A DNA stretch of 43,236 nt, taken from Ancylobacter tetraedralis (GTDB lineage: Bacteria; Pseudomonadota; Alphaproteobacteria; Rhizobiales; Xanthobacteraceae). The notes under the pieces are model-generated. The model ran no database searches. It saw nothing but the letters and a program-made list of their open reading frames with translations, and was not told the origin of the DNA. Position 1 is the stretch's first letter; each line of letters opens with the position of its first letter. The stretch is from contig NZ_JACICD010000007.1 of the NCBI RefSeq assembly GCF_014195655.1, forward strand, positions 228,836 through 272,071, in the 5' to 3' direction. Of the stretch, positions 34,970 through 42,582 are shown one piece after another. The translations under genes and the position numbers were made by a program.

Positions 34970-35107
34970 ATGCTGATCGTTCCTCCGCGCTTTCGCCGCA
35001 CATCCGCATGTGACTGCACATTATTTGGGCAACTATGCCACCTGCCAGTATACTATTCAGTCTTAGAAGGTGGCACGCGCCGCGTTAATTTTCCGGATCG
35101 GAAATGA
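34970..35107 (+). CDS. Candidate small leader ORF before a LysR gene
   Basis: A 45-codon frame begins with ATG at 34970 behind a perfect AGGAGG (34959-34964) at 5-nt spacing, the strongest ribosome site in this part of the window. The peptide contains three cysteines within ten residues (ACDCTLFGQLC) and ends at a TGA (35105-35107) that overlaps a possible ATG of the LysR gene at 35104 (ATGA). That arrangement suggests translational coupling or a regulatory leader. I recognise no family; it might also be chance. Confidence 0.4.
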   Translation: MLIVPPRFRRTSACDCTLFGQLCHLPVYYSVLEGGTRRVNFPDRK

Positions 35108-35121
35108 GCCGGGGAGAGGAC

Positions 35122-36060
35122 ATGCGCCATCTCGACAGCGATGCGCTGGCAGCCTTGGTGGCCGTCGCGGATTTTGGAAGCTTTACCGCGGCGGCGGAAC
35201 ACCTCGGCAAGACCCAGGCAGCCGTCAGTATGTCGGTCGCGCGGCTGGAGGAGCGGCTCGGCAAGAAGCTGTTCGAGCGCGGTCATCGGCGCATTACGCC
35301 CACCATGACCGGAGACTGCCTGATCGCCTATGCCCGCAAAATCCAGTCGATCGAGGCCGAGGCGCTGGAGGCGGTGGCCGACCGCGTGACGGAAAGCCGG
35401 GTCCGGCTCGGCATGCCCGACGATTTCCTCAGTTCCTTCGGCGAGGCACTGCTTCATCGCTTCAGCCCGCAGAACCGGTCGCTCTACATCGATCTGACCT
35501 GCGACTTCTCCCGCAAGCTGCGCGGCATGATGGACAGCGGCGAACTCGACGTCGCGGTGGTGACGCAGAATTCCGACGACCCGCCAAAATCGGTATTTCG
35601 CTACGAGAAACAGGTGTGGTGCACCGGGCCCACCGGCGCGCCCGAACGCGAGGATGTGCTGCGCCTCGCCCTGTTCTCCGATTGGTGCTCGGCGCGCCCG
35701 CGCGTCTTCGCCTCGCTCGATCGCGCCGGGCGCGCCTGGCGGCTGGCGCATTCCTCCTCGCATCTCGTCGGCATCCACATGGCGGTCGCCTCCGGCAACA
35801 TGCTCACCGTATTGCCGGAATCCGCGGTTCCGCATGGCTGGCGCCGCCTTGGCGCGCAAGAGGGACTGCCGGACCTGCCGGACCTGCCGCTGGTCCTGCT
35901 GGTCAGCCGCAGCGAACGTCTCGCGGCACGACGGGTCGCGGCCTTCCTGCAGCGCGAGTTCGCCCGCCCGCGCGACGCGGCGAGCGGTGGCGACGACTGG
36001 ATACCGCAGGCGGATGAGGCGCTGCCGCCGCGCGCCGCGCGCAATAAGGCGGTGTTATGA
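35122..36060 (+). CDS. LysR-family transcriptional regulator (of the TRAP operon)
   Basis: A 312-residue LysR regulator: winged helix RHLDSDALAALVAVADFGSF, TQAAVSMSVARLEERLGKKL, FERGHRRITPT, then the effector domain with VRLGMPDDFLSSFGEALLHR. It lies 204 bp upstream of dctP on the same strand and probably controls that operon through the dyads at 36100-36146. The ATG at 35122 follows GGGGAGAGG; an ATG at 35104, overlapping the small upstream ORF, would add six residues. Confidence 0.92.
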   Translation: MRHLDSDALAALVAVADFGSFTAAAEHLGKTQAAVSMSVARLEERLGKKLFERGHRRITPTMTGDCLIAYARKIQSIEAEALEAVADRVTESRVRLGMPDDFLSSFGEALLHRFSPQNRSLYIDLTCDFSRKLRGMMDSGELDVAVVTQNSDDPPKSVFRYEKQVWCTGPTGAPEREDVLRLALFSDWCSARPRVFASLDRAGRAWRLAHSSSHLVGIHMAVASGNMLTVLPESAVPHGWRRLGAQEGLPDLPDLPLVLLVSRSERLAARRVAAFLQREFARPRDAASGGDDWIPQADEALPPRAARNKAVL

Positions 36061-36099
36061 AGCCATAAGAACTTGTTGCCCGGCTGCAATGTGGCGGTG

Positions 36100-36146
36100 A
36101 TTGACGTCGCACGGCGGCGTGGAACACAGTGACGTCAATTCGTCAC
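36100..36146. promoter_or_regulatory. Double dyad operator upstream of dctP
   Basis: ATTGACGTC (36100-36108) and GACGTCAAT (36131-36139) are perfect inverted copies whose centres are 31 bp apart, about three helical turns. The right copy is nested in a second perfect dyad GTGACG-N6-CGTCAC (36129-36146). The block lies 118 bp or more ahead of the dctP start, as expected for LysR activation. Which regulator binds is inferred. Confidence 0.55.
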
Positions 36147-36264
36147 AGAGCCCGCCGCGCGAGATCAAGTATCTGGTCTTGGCGCGCGCTCCTGTAGAGC
36201 GACGTTAGGGAAGAAACTCCAAGATATAGCCTCGTATTGGCGAGATGTAAATCTGGAGACGACT

Positions 36265-37248
36265 ATGCGTATTGACCGCAGGACTTTTATCGCGGGCGTT
36301 GCTGCCGCTTCCACTTTCGCGATTACGGGGCGCGCTCTGGCCGCGACTACGCTGAAGGTGGCGCATTCCTCGCCCGAAGACAGCCTCATCCAGCAGGGCC
36401 TGCTGAAGTTCAAGGCCGACGTCGAGAAGGCGACCGGCGGCAGCGTCAAGATCTCGATCTTCGCCAACGGCCTTCTCGGTGACGAAGGCCCGGTGAACGA
36501 GGCGGTCGGCGACGGCTCCATCGACATGGGACTGGGCGGTGTGGTCGATGCGATCGACCCGCGCCTCAATGTCGTGTCGCTGCCCTTCCTGTTCGACAGT
36601 TTCACCAAAGTGCATACCGTGCTCGATGGTCCGATCGGCACCCAGCTCAAGGCGATGGCGCCGGCGAAGGGCTACGAGATCATCGGCGTGCTGGATTCGG
36701 GCTTCCGCAGCTTCACCAACAGCAAGCATCCGATCCAGAAGCCGGCGGACATGGCGGGCCTCAAGATGCGCACCCCGCCGATTCCGGTCGCCATCGAGAC
36801 CATCAAGGTGCTCGGCGCGCTGCCGCAGGCCATTCCCTATGGCGAGGTCTATACCTCGCTGCAGAGCGGCGTGGTGGACGGCGCGGAGCCGGAACTGCGC
36901 GATTTCTACGACGCCAAATGGTATGAAGGGCAGAAATATCTGTCGCTGTCCAACTACATGTGGATGGCAAACTGGTGGTACGCCAACAAGGCCAAGCTCG
37001 ACAGCCTGACCCCCGAGGAGCGCAAGGCCGTGCTCGACGCGGCCGCCGCGACGCAGGCCTGGTATCGCACCGCCATCATGGATTCCTATGCGGGCGTGAT
37101 TGCCAAGCTGAAGGAAAAGGGCCTGGAGGTGAACGCGGTCGACACCGCGCCGTTCGCGGCGAAGGTCGGCCCGGTCTATGAGACCTTTTCCAAAGAGTAC
37201 GGCGCCGATCTTGTGAAGGCGGTGCGCGACGCGGCAGCCAAGTCGTGA
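36265..37248 (+). CDS. dctP: TRAP transporter substrate-binding protein (DctP family)
   Basis: Periplasmic binding protein of 327 residues. The N-terminus MRIDRRTFIAGVAAAS has a twin-arginine pattern, so Tat export is possible. The mature part starts near ATTLKVAHSSPEDSLIQQGL. The conserved Arg that clamps the ligand carboxylate lies in AGLKMRTPP, with the typical PYGEVYTSLQSGVVDGAEPE downstream. The ligand is therefore a carboxylic acid, not further defined. The ATG at 36265 follows TCTGGAG. The stop overlaps the next start by 4 nt (GTGA). Confidence 0.93.
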   Translation: MRIDRRTFIAGVAAASTFAITGRALAATTLKVAHSSPEDSLIQQGLLKFKADVEKATGGSVKISIFANGLLGDEGPVNEAVGDGSIDMGLGGVVDAIDPRLNVVSLPFLFDSFTKVHTVLDGPIGTQLKAMAPAKGYEIIGVLDSGFRSFTNSKHPIQKPADMAGLKMRTPPIPVAIETIKVLGALPQAIPYGEVYTSLQSGVVDGAEPELRDFYDAKWYEGQKYLSLSNYMWMANWWYANKAKLDSLTPEERKAVLDAAAATQAWYRTAIMDSYAGVIAKLKEKGLEVNAVDTAPFAAKVGPVYETFSKEYGADLVKAVRDAAAKS

Positions 37249-37754
37249 ACCGAGGCGGCGTGAGCGAGGGCGGGGCACGCGAGGGCGCTGCGGCGCCCGG
37301 CACCCCGGCGGCGCGGCTCGGCCGCGCCGCGCATCTCGCCCTGCAATGGGCCGGCATGGCGGCGCTCATCGTGCTGCTCGTGGCCACGGGTCTCGGCGTC
37401 GTTGGCCGCTATTTCCATCTCAGCGGCGTGACCTGGTCGTTCGAATTGCTGGCGATCATGTTCCTCTGGATCACCGCCATCGGGACCGTGATATCGGAAA
37501 TCCTCGGCGAGAACGTTTCGATCGACGGCGTCTCGCGCGATCGCGGAACGTTCTTCCGCATCTACCATGCCCTGGTCTTGAGCGTGGTGTCGGGCGTCAT
37601 GGTGTGGAGCGGCTACGCCATGCTCGCCCGCACCGGCTACATGCCGACGCCCGTCATGCGGCTGCCGTCCTGGACCATGCAGGCGATCATCGTCTTTATG
37701 GGCTGCTGCCTCGGCACGATCGCCGTTCTGCGACTGTTTCGCATCATCCGGTAA
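37245..37754 (+). CDS. dctQ: TRAP transporter small permease (DctQ)
   Basis: A 169-residue protein with four hydrophobic segments, the DctQ plan, preceded by a 30-residue Gly/Ala-rich cytoplasmic leader. TWSFELLAIMFLWITAIGT near residue 65 is the family's hallmark region. It starts with GTG inside the end of dctP and ends 6 nt before dctM, so the three subunits are made from one message. Confidence 0.9.
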   Translation: MNRGGVSEGGAREGAAAPGTPAARLGRAAHLALQWAGMAALIVLLVATGLGVVGRYFHLSGVTWSFELLAIMFLWITAIGTVISEILGENVSIDGVSRDRGTFFRIYHALVLSVVSGVMVWSGYAMLARTGYMPTPVMRLPSWTMQAIIVFMGCCLGTIAVLRLFRIIR

Positions 37755-37760
37755 CGCGTC

Positions 37761-39047
37761 ATGACATTGCTTGTGCTTTTCGGCGTCTTTGCCCTGACGC
37801 TCTACACGGGCGTGCCCGTCGCCTGGTCGATCGCCGCCGCGACGCTGGCGGTCATCTTCGCCGGCCTCGTGCCGTTGCCGCCGGCCTGGTTCGCCCAGCA
37901 GGTATTCAACGGAGCCAATTCGATCGCGCTCGCTGCGATCCCGCTGTTCCTGGTCGCCGGCGGCATCATGAACGAGGGCGGCCTGACGCGGCGGATCATC
38001 AACGTGGCGGACGACCTGTTCGGCTGGATCCGCGGCGGGCTCGGCCTCGTCAATGTGGCGACCTGCATGGTCTATGGCGGCATCACCGGCTCGGCGACCG
38101 CCGATACCGGCGCCGTCGGTTCGATCATGATCCCGGCCATGGCCGAACGCGGCTATCCCAAGGATTTCGCCGCCGCCGTGACCGCGGCTGCCGGCACGCT
38201 CGGCATCATCATCCCGCCCAGCGTAGTGATGATCATGTATGGCGTCATTACCAACACCTCGATCGGCGGCCTGTTCGCCGCGGGGATCATTCCTGGCCTG
38301 ATGCTGACCGCCACCTTCATGCTCACCGCCTATTATGTCGGCGTGCGTGAGAACTTCCCTAAATCGGCGACGCGGCCGACCCTTGGTGGCTTCTCGCGCC
38401 ATGTCGTCAAGGCGAGCCCGGCGATGCTCATGCCGATCGTCGTGCTCGGCTCGATGCTGACCGGCTTCGCGACCACCACGGAGGCGGCATTCGTTGCGGT
38501 GGTCTGGGCGATCGTCGTCGGCATGATGATCTATCGCGAGATGAGCTGGCGCGCTCTGTGGAAGGTCGGTGACGAGACGGTGCGGATGACCGGCGCCATC
38601 ATGATCATCATGGCCGTGTCGGTACCGTTCTCGTGGATCCTCACCGTCGAGGAAGTGCCGGCCTGGACCGCCGGCCTGCTGCAAGGGCTCGGCGCAGGTC
38701 CCACTGTTACCGTCCTGCTGATCATCCTGCTGCTGACTTTCGTCGGAACCTGGGCCGATCTCGGGCCGACCATCATCATACTGGCGCCGATCCTCCACCC
38801 GATCGGCCTGGAAGCCGGCCTCGCGCCCTACCAGCTCGGCCTCATCTTCGTCATCTCCGGCGGCATCGGCCTGTTCACCCCGCCGGTCGGGACCAACATC
38901 TTCGTGGTCTGCAATATCGCGAAGATCGGGGTGAACCCCGTTACGCGTCGCCTGCTGCCCTTCTTCATTAGCAGCAACATCTGCCTTCTGATCATCGCCT
39001 TCGTGCCGGCGACCACCGAGTGGTTGCCGAAACATCTTGGTTTCTGA
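37761..39047 (+). CDS. dctM: TRAP transporter large permease (DctM)
   Basis: A 428-residue channel subunit with about twelve hydrophobic segments that moves the substrate with sodium ions. Family landmarks: LFGVFALTLYTGVPVAWSIA, IPLFLVAGGIMNEGGLTRRI, TGSATADTGAVGSIMIPAM, AGTLGIIIPPSVVMIMYGVI, and near the C-terminus GIGLFTPPVGTNIFVVCNIA. Fully intact and of usual length. It follows dctQ closely; the aminotransferase gene begins 33 bp downstream. Confidence 0.95.
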   Translation: MTLLVLFGVFALTLYTGVPVAWSIAAATLAVIFAGLVPLPPAWFAQQVFNGANSIALAAIPLFLVAGGIMNEGGLTRRIINVADDLFGWIRGGLGLVNVATCMVYGGITGSATADTGAVGSIMIPAMAERGYPKDFAAAVTAAAGTLGIIIPPSVVMIMYGVITNTSIGGLFAAGIIPGLMLTATFMLTAYYVGVRENFPKSATRPTLGGFSRHVVKASPAMLMPIVVLGSMLTGFATTTEAAFVAVVWAIVVGMMIYREMSWRALWKVGDETVRMTGAIMIIMAVSVPFSWILTVEEVPAWTAGLLQGLGAGPTVTVLLIILLLTFVGTWADLGPTIIILAPILHPIGLEAGLAPYQLGLIFVISGGIGLFTPPVGTNIFVVCNIAKIGVNPVTRRLLPFFISSNICLLIIAFVPATTEWLPKHLGF

Positions 39048-39080
39048 CCAAGCCGCATCTGCAGGACTGGAGTAACTGAA

Positions 39081-40340
39081 ATGGCCGCATTGACGGTGCC
39101 ATTCGGCGTGTCGAGCCGCGCCCGTGCCTTGCCCGAGCTCGACGGCAAGCGCTTTACGGTCGCCAGCAGCAAGGGAGCCCGGCTCATCGACACGGAAGGA
39201 CGCAGCTACGTCGATTACGGCATGGCGATGGGTGCGACGCTGCTTGGCCACGCGCATCCCGCCGTGGTGGAAGCCTGCACTCGCGCTCTGGCCAATGGTC
39301 CGATGCCGGGCTTTCCGAACGACATCGAGGAGCCGGCCGGTACCGCTTTGGCCCGCATCGGCGGCGCGCGCCTGACGCGCGCGACTTTCGCGACCACCGG
39401 CACCGAGGCGGTCCATCTCGCCTGCCGCATCGCCCGCGGCGCTACCGGACGCCGTCTGATCGCCAAGCCGGTCGGCGGCTATGATGGCTGGTTCGATCCG
39501 CTGCGCTTCGGACTGGTGGAATCCCCCGAAGCCGAGCGGACCAATAACCGCCCGGTTAAGGAAGACACGACACTGTTCCGGGTTAATGAGATCGACGATG
39601 TCGACCAGCTGTTCGACGAGCTGGGTTCGGACCTTGCCGCGATCCTTGTCGAGCCGATGCTCGGCAACACCGGCTGCCTGGTGCCGGATCGCAGCTTCTT
39701 CGAGCATCTGACGAAGCGTGCGCAGGAGAATGGCACGCTGATCATCGCCGACGAGGTGATGGTGGGCCTGCGGCGTGGCGTGAAGCTGGTGTCTGAGGAT
39801 CTCGGCCTGACGCCCGACCTCGCCACCTTCGGCAAGGCCATCGGCAGCGGCGTGCCGGTCGCTGCCGTGCTTGGCACACCGAAGGCGTTCGAGGTCGTCG
39901 ATAACGGGCAGGTGTCTACCTACGGCACCTATCACGGCAACCCGCTGGTGGCATCCGCCGTGCTGGCGACCATGAAGGTACTGGAAGACGAGAGCGCCTA
40001 TAGCCCATTGTTCGACTGGGGCGCGAAGCTGCGCGCCGAGATCACGGCGGCCTTCGCGAGCGAGGGTATTGCTGCCACAACCACGGGTTTTGACAGCGTG
40101 TTCTCGCTGTGGTTCACCAATCAGCGCCCGCGTACCTATGACGAAGCCCAAGCCAAGGTGAACCCCGAGGCGATGAAGCTGGTCAGCGATACGCTGCGCC
40201 GCAACGGCGTCATCGGCCTTCCCACCGTCTGGGGGCGCTTTTTTGTCTCGCTGTCGCATGGCGACGCGGAGATGGACATCACCATCCGCGCCTTCCGCGA
40301 AGCGGCGCACGAACTCGCGCGGTCGGGAATCAAGCTGTGA
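39081..40340 (+). CDS. Class III aminotransferase (glutamate-1-semialdehyde aminomutase-like)
   Basis: PLP enzyme of 419 residues, related to glutamate-1-semialdehyde aminomutase and to beta-amino acid transaminases. Motifs: YVDYGMAMGATLLGHAHPAV at the start, TTGTEAVHLACRIARGATGR (phosphate-binding), GGYDGWFD, IIADEVMVGLR with the PLP-ring Asp, and the Schiff-base Lys in LATFGKAIGSGVPVAAVLG. Placed after a carboxylate importer, it likely transaminates the imported amino acid. It does not look like the housekeeping hemL gene, given its context. SD is weak (ACTGGAGTAACTGAA before the ATG). The stop overlaps the SDR start by 4 nt. Confidence 0.88.
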   Translation: MAALTVPFGVSSRARALPELDGKRFTVASSKGARLIDTEGRSYVDYGMAMGATLLGHAHPAVVEACTRALANGPMPGFPNDIEEPAGTALARIGGARLTRATFATTGTEAVHLACRIARGATGRRLIAKPVGGYDGWFDPLRFGLVESPEAERTNNRPVKEDTTLFRVNEIDDVDQLFDELGSDLAAILVEPMLGNTGCLVPDRSFFEHLTKRAQENGTLIIADEVMVGLRRGVKLVSEDLGLTPDLATFGKAIGSGVPVAAVLGTPKAFEVVDNGQVSTYGTYHGNPLVASAVLATMKVLEDESAYSPLFDWGAKLRAEITAAFASEGIAATTTGFDSVFSLWFTNQRPRTYDEAQAKVNPEAMKLVSDTLRRNGVIGLPTVWGRFFVSLSHGDAEMDITIRAFREAAHELARSGIKL

Positions 40341-41137
40341 CCGAGACCGAATCCCCCTTCCGGGCTCTGGTCACGGGCGCGAGCCGTGGCATCGGCGCGG
40401 CCATCGCGCTCAAGCTCGCCCGGCAGCACGGCGAACGACTGCGCATCGCCATCGCTGGTCGCGCGTCAAGTACGGCTCTCGATGACGTCGCCACGCAGGT
40501 TCGCGGGCTTGGTGCCGAGGTGCTGCCGCTGTTCGGCGATCTCGGCGACGAGGCAGCACCTGAAAATCTGGTGGCGGCCAGCGCGGAGGCCTTTGGTGGG
40601 CTCGATGGCGTCGTTGCCAATGCCGGCATTACCGCGCCGGCACCGTTGGAGCAACTCGATCCCGCGAACTGGGATCGGCTGTTCAACGTGAATGTACGCT
40701 CGGTCTGGCTGCTGGCCAAGGCGGCCTATCCCGCTCTCGTCGAAGCGCGCGGCGCCTTCGTCGCGGTCGCCTCCGCCTCGGGTATGGCGCCGCATCCCGG
40801 TATGGGAGCCTATTCGTCGAGCAAGGCGGCGCTGATCATGCTTTGCCGCCAGCTCGGGCAGGAGTGGGCGCCCAGGGGCGTCCGAGTGAACAGCGTGTCG
40901 CCGGGCATGATCCGGACGCCACTGACCGAATCCATCTACCAGAACCCGGAAGTTGCCGCCGAGCGTAACCATATCGTCCCCATCGGACGGGTCGGCATGG
41001 CGGAGGACGTTGCCAGCGCCGTTGCTTTCCTGCTCGGACCGGAAGCCGGCTTCATCGTCGGCCAGAGCCTGTGTGTGGACGGCGGCTATACCGAATCCGC
41101 GCTCGGCCGCATTCCGGGCCTGCCGCGTTCGGACTGA
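40337..41137 (+). CDS. Short-chain dehydrogenase/reductase
   Basis: NAD(P)-dependent SDR of 266 residues. The cofactor motif is TGASRGIGAA near residue 14, then NAG (VVANAGITAP), the catalytic Ser in AVASASG and Tyr-x3-Lys in GAYSSSKAAL, and PGMIRTPLTE. The C-terminal SLCVDGGY is typical of classical SDRs. Coupled by a GTGA overlap to the aminotransferase, it probably handles the carbonyl product made there or a hydroxy precursor. Confidence 0.92.
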   Translation: MTETESPFRALVTGASRGIGAAIALKLARQHGERLRIAIAGRASSTALDDVATQVRGLGAEVLPLFGDLGDEAAPENLVAASAEAFGGLDGVVANAGITAPAPLEQLDPANWDRLFNVNVRSVWLLAKAAYPALVEARGAFVAVASASGMAPHPGMGAYSSSKAALIMLCRQLGQEWAPRGVRVNSVSPGMIRTPLTESIYQNPEVAAERNHIVPIGRVGMAEDVASAVAFLLGPEAGFIVGQSLCVDGGYTESALGRIPGLPRSD

Positions 41138-41165
41138 ACCGGCATTCTCGCCAAGGACCGTTGCC

Positions 41166-42347
41166 GTGACATCGCAACCGATCGCGCAGGGAACTCCGGT
41201 TCTCCTGCGCATCCTGCCGATTTCCTTCGTCAATTTCTGCACCTATCTCGGTGTCGGCCTGCCGCTCGCGGTGCTGCCGGCCTATGTGGTGTATGAACTG
41301 AAGCTTGGCGTCGTGCTGGGCGGGTTTTCCGTCAGCAGCCAGTTCCTGTCCACCATGGTGACGCGTTCGCTCGCCGGGCGCATGTCGGATGCCATAGGCG
41401 CACGTCGAACCGTCATATATGGACTCGTGGCGGCTCTGCTCGCGGGGCTCATGCTCACCGCGGTGCCGATGGCGCGCGACATGCCGCTGTTCGCCTATGG
41501 GCTGATCGTCGCCAGCCGGCTGCTGCTCGGCTTCGGCGAAAGCTGTTCCGGCACCGGCACCATTACCTGGAACATCGGCCGCGTCGGGCCCCTCCATACG
41601 GCTCAGGTAATGTCCTGGGGCGGCGTGGCCGCCTACGGTGCGATCGCGGCTGGTGGTCCGATCGGTGGCTATGCGTTCGACCTCGACGGCTTATGGGCGG
41701 TAGGCTTGCTTTCCACCCTGGCGCCGGCGATCGGCCTTGCGGTGGCGCTCGCACATGCCGAAACACCTATCGTCCCCGGGGACCGGACGACGGCCGGCCG
41801 GACGCTGGTCTTGGTTCTACCTTTCGGGCTCGCACTGATGCTTGGTGCGATCGGCTTTGGCGGCGTAGCGAGCTTTGGCGGCCTGATGTTCGTCGCAGCA
41901 GGTTGGAGCGGTGCCTCGCTGCTGGTCGCCGTCTTCGGCCTGAGTTTTGCCGGCACGCGCGTTGTATTCGCGGGGCAGATCGAGCGTTTCGGCGGCTACG
42001 CCGTCGCGGTCGCGGCACTGGCGCTGGAGACAGTCGGTCTGACGATGATCTGGCTTGCCACCTCGCCTCTGCCCGCGCTGATAGGTGCCGCCTTTGCGGG
42101 ATTGGGCTTCGGCCTGGTCTTTCCGGCACTCGGCGTCGAATTGATGAAGCGTGTCCCAGCATCAAGCCGCGGTGGAGCACTCGGCATCTATACCGTATTT
42201 CTCGATCTTGCTCTGGCGCTTGCAGGCCCCGCCGCCGGACTGATCATCGGCCATGTCGGCTACCCCGGCATCTTCGCCGCCGCAGCCTTGTGTTCGATTG
42301 CTGGCATTGGCCTCGTCGCGTTTTGTTACATGAACCGAAAGGCCTGA
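41166..42347 (+). CDS. MFS transporter (YhhS/YfcJ-like)
   Basis: Major facilitator of 393 residues with about twelve membrane segments. The loop-2/3 signature appears as SLAGRMSDAIGARRTVIYGL, and GFGESCSGTGTITWNIGRVG is typical of the YhhS/YfcJ sugar-efflux-like group. The GTG at 41166 follows AAGGACC and lies 28 bp after the SDR gene, so it closes the TRAP operon. It may export an end product or a toxic analogue, or bring in a second substrate. A longer open frame upstream overlaps the SDR gene and is not needed. Confidence 0.87.
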   Translation: MTSQPIAQGTPVLLRILPISFVNFCTYLGVGLPLAVLPAYVVYELKLGVVLGGFSVSSQFLSTMVTRSLAGRMSDAIGARRTVIYGLVAALLAGLMLTAVPMARDMPLFAYGLIVASRLLLGFGESCSGTGTITWNIGRVGPLHTAQVMSWGGVAAYGAIAAGGPIGGYAFDLDGLWAVGLLSTLAPAIGLAVALAHAETPIVPGDRTTAGRTLVLVLPFGLALMLGAIGFGGVASFGGLMFVAAGWSGASLLVAVFGLSFAGTRVVFAGQIERFGGYAVAVAALALETVGLTMIWLATSPLPALIGAAFAGLGFGLVFPALGVELMKRVPASSRGGALGIYTVFLDLALALAGPAAGLIIGHVGYPGIFAAAALCSIAGIGLVAFCYMNRKA

Positions 42348-42423
42348 GGCCGCTATTCCAGCGCGAAGCCTTCATGGACGGCTGACTGGAGCGATCCGCC
42401 GAGAAAGACGCCACCGCTTCGCT

Positions 42424-42490
42424 GATGTCCGCTTTTGGGCCGCGGCCGTCGCCAGACCGACGACCGAGAGGGCGGCGCAAAGCGGACGTC
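42424..42490. repeat. Palindromic intergenic repeat between the MFS and terminase genes
   Basis: GTCCGCTTT (42427-42435) and AAAGCGGAC (42479-42487) are perfect inverted arms, extended to 11 of 12 paired bases at 42424-42490, around a GC-rich 43-nt centre. Translated, the element reads like the MSAFGP/GPKADIS peptides that I recall being often annotated by mistake from a common Rhizobiales repeat. Related fragments occur near 16527 and 22277. It could form a long stem or be a miniature mobile element. Confidence 0.5.
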
Positions 42491-42582
42491 GCTGAAAGGG
42501 CAGTCGAGGGGCAGGTATGGGGTCAGAAGAAGGTGATCGATATGTCCGTCAGAAGATCGGTGTGCCCCGTCCTCCAAGCATC

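Noticed and set aside
37176..40310. A 1044-codon open frame on the minus strand across the TRAP and aminotransferase genes
   Set aside because: It is antisense to four well-supported genes, has His/Arg/Asp/Gly-rich low-complexity composition typical of GC-rich shadow frames, and shows no domain.
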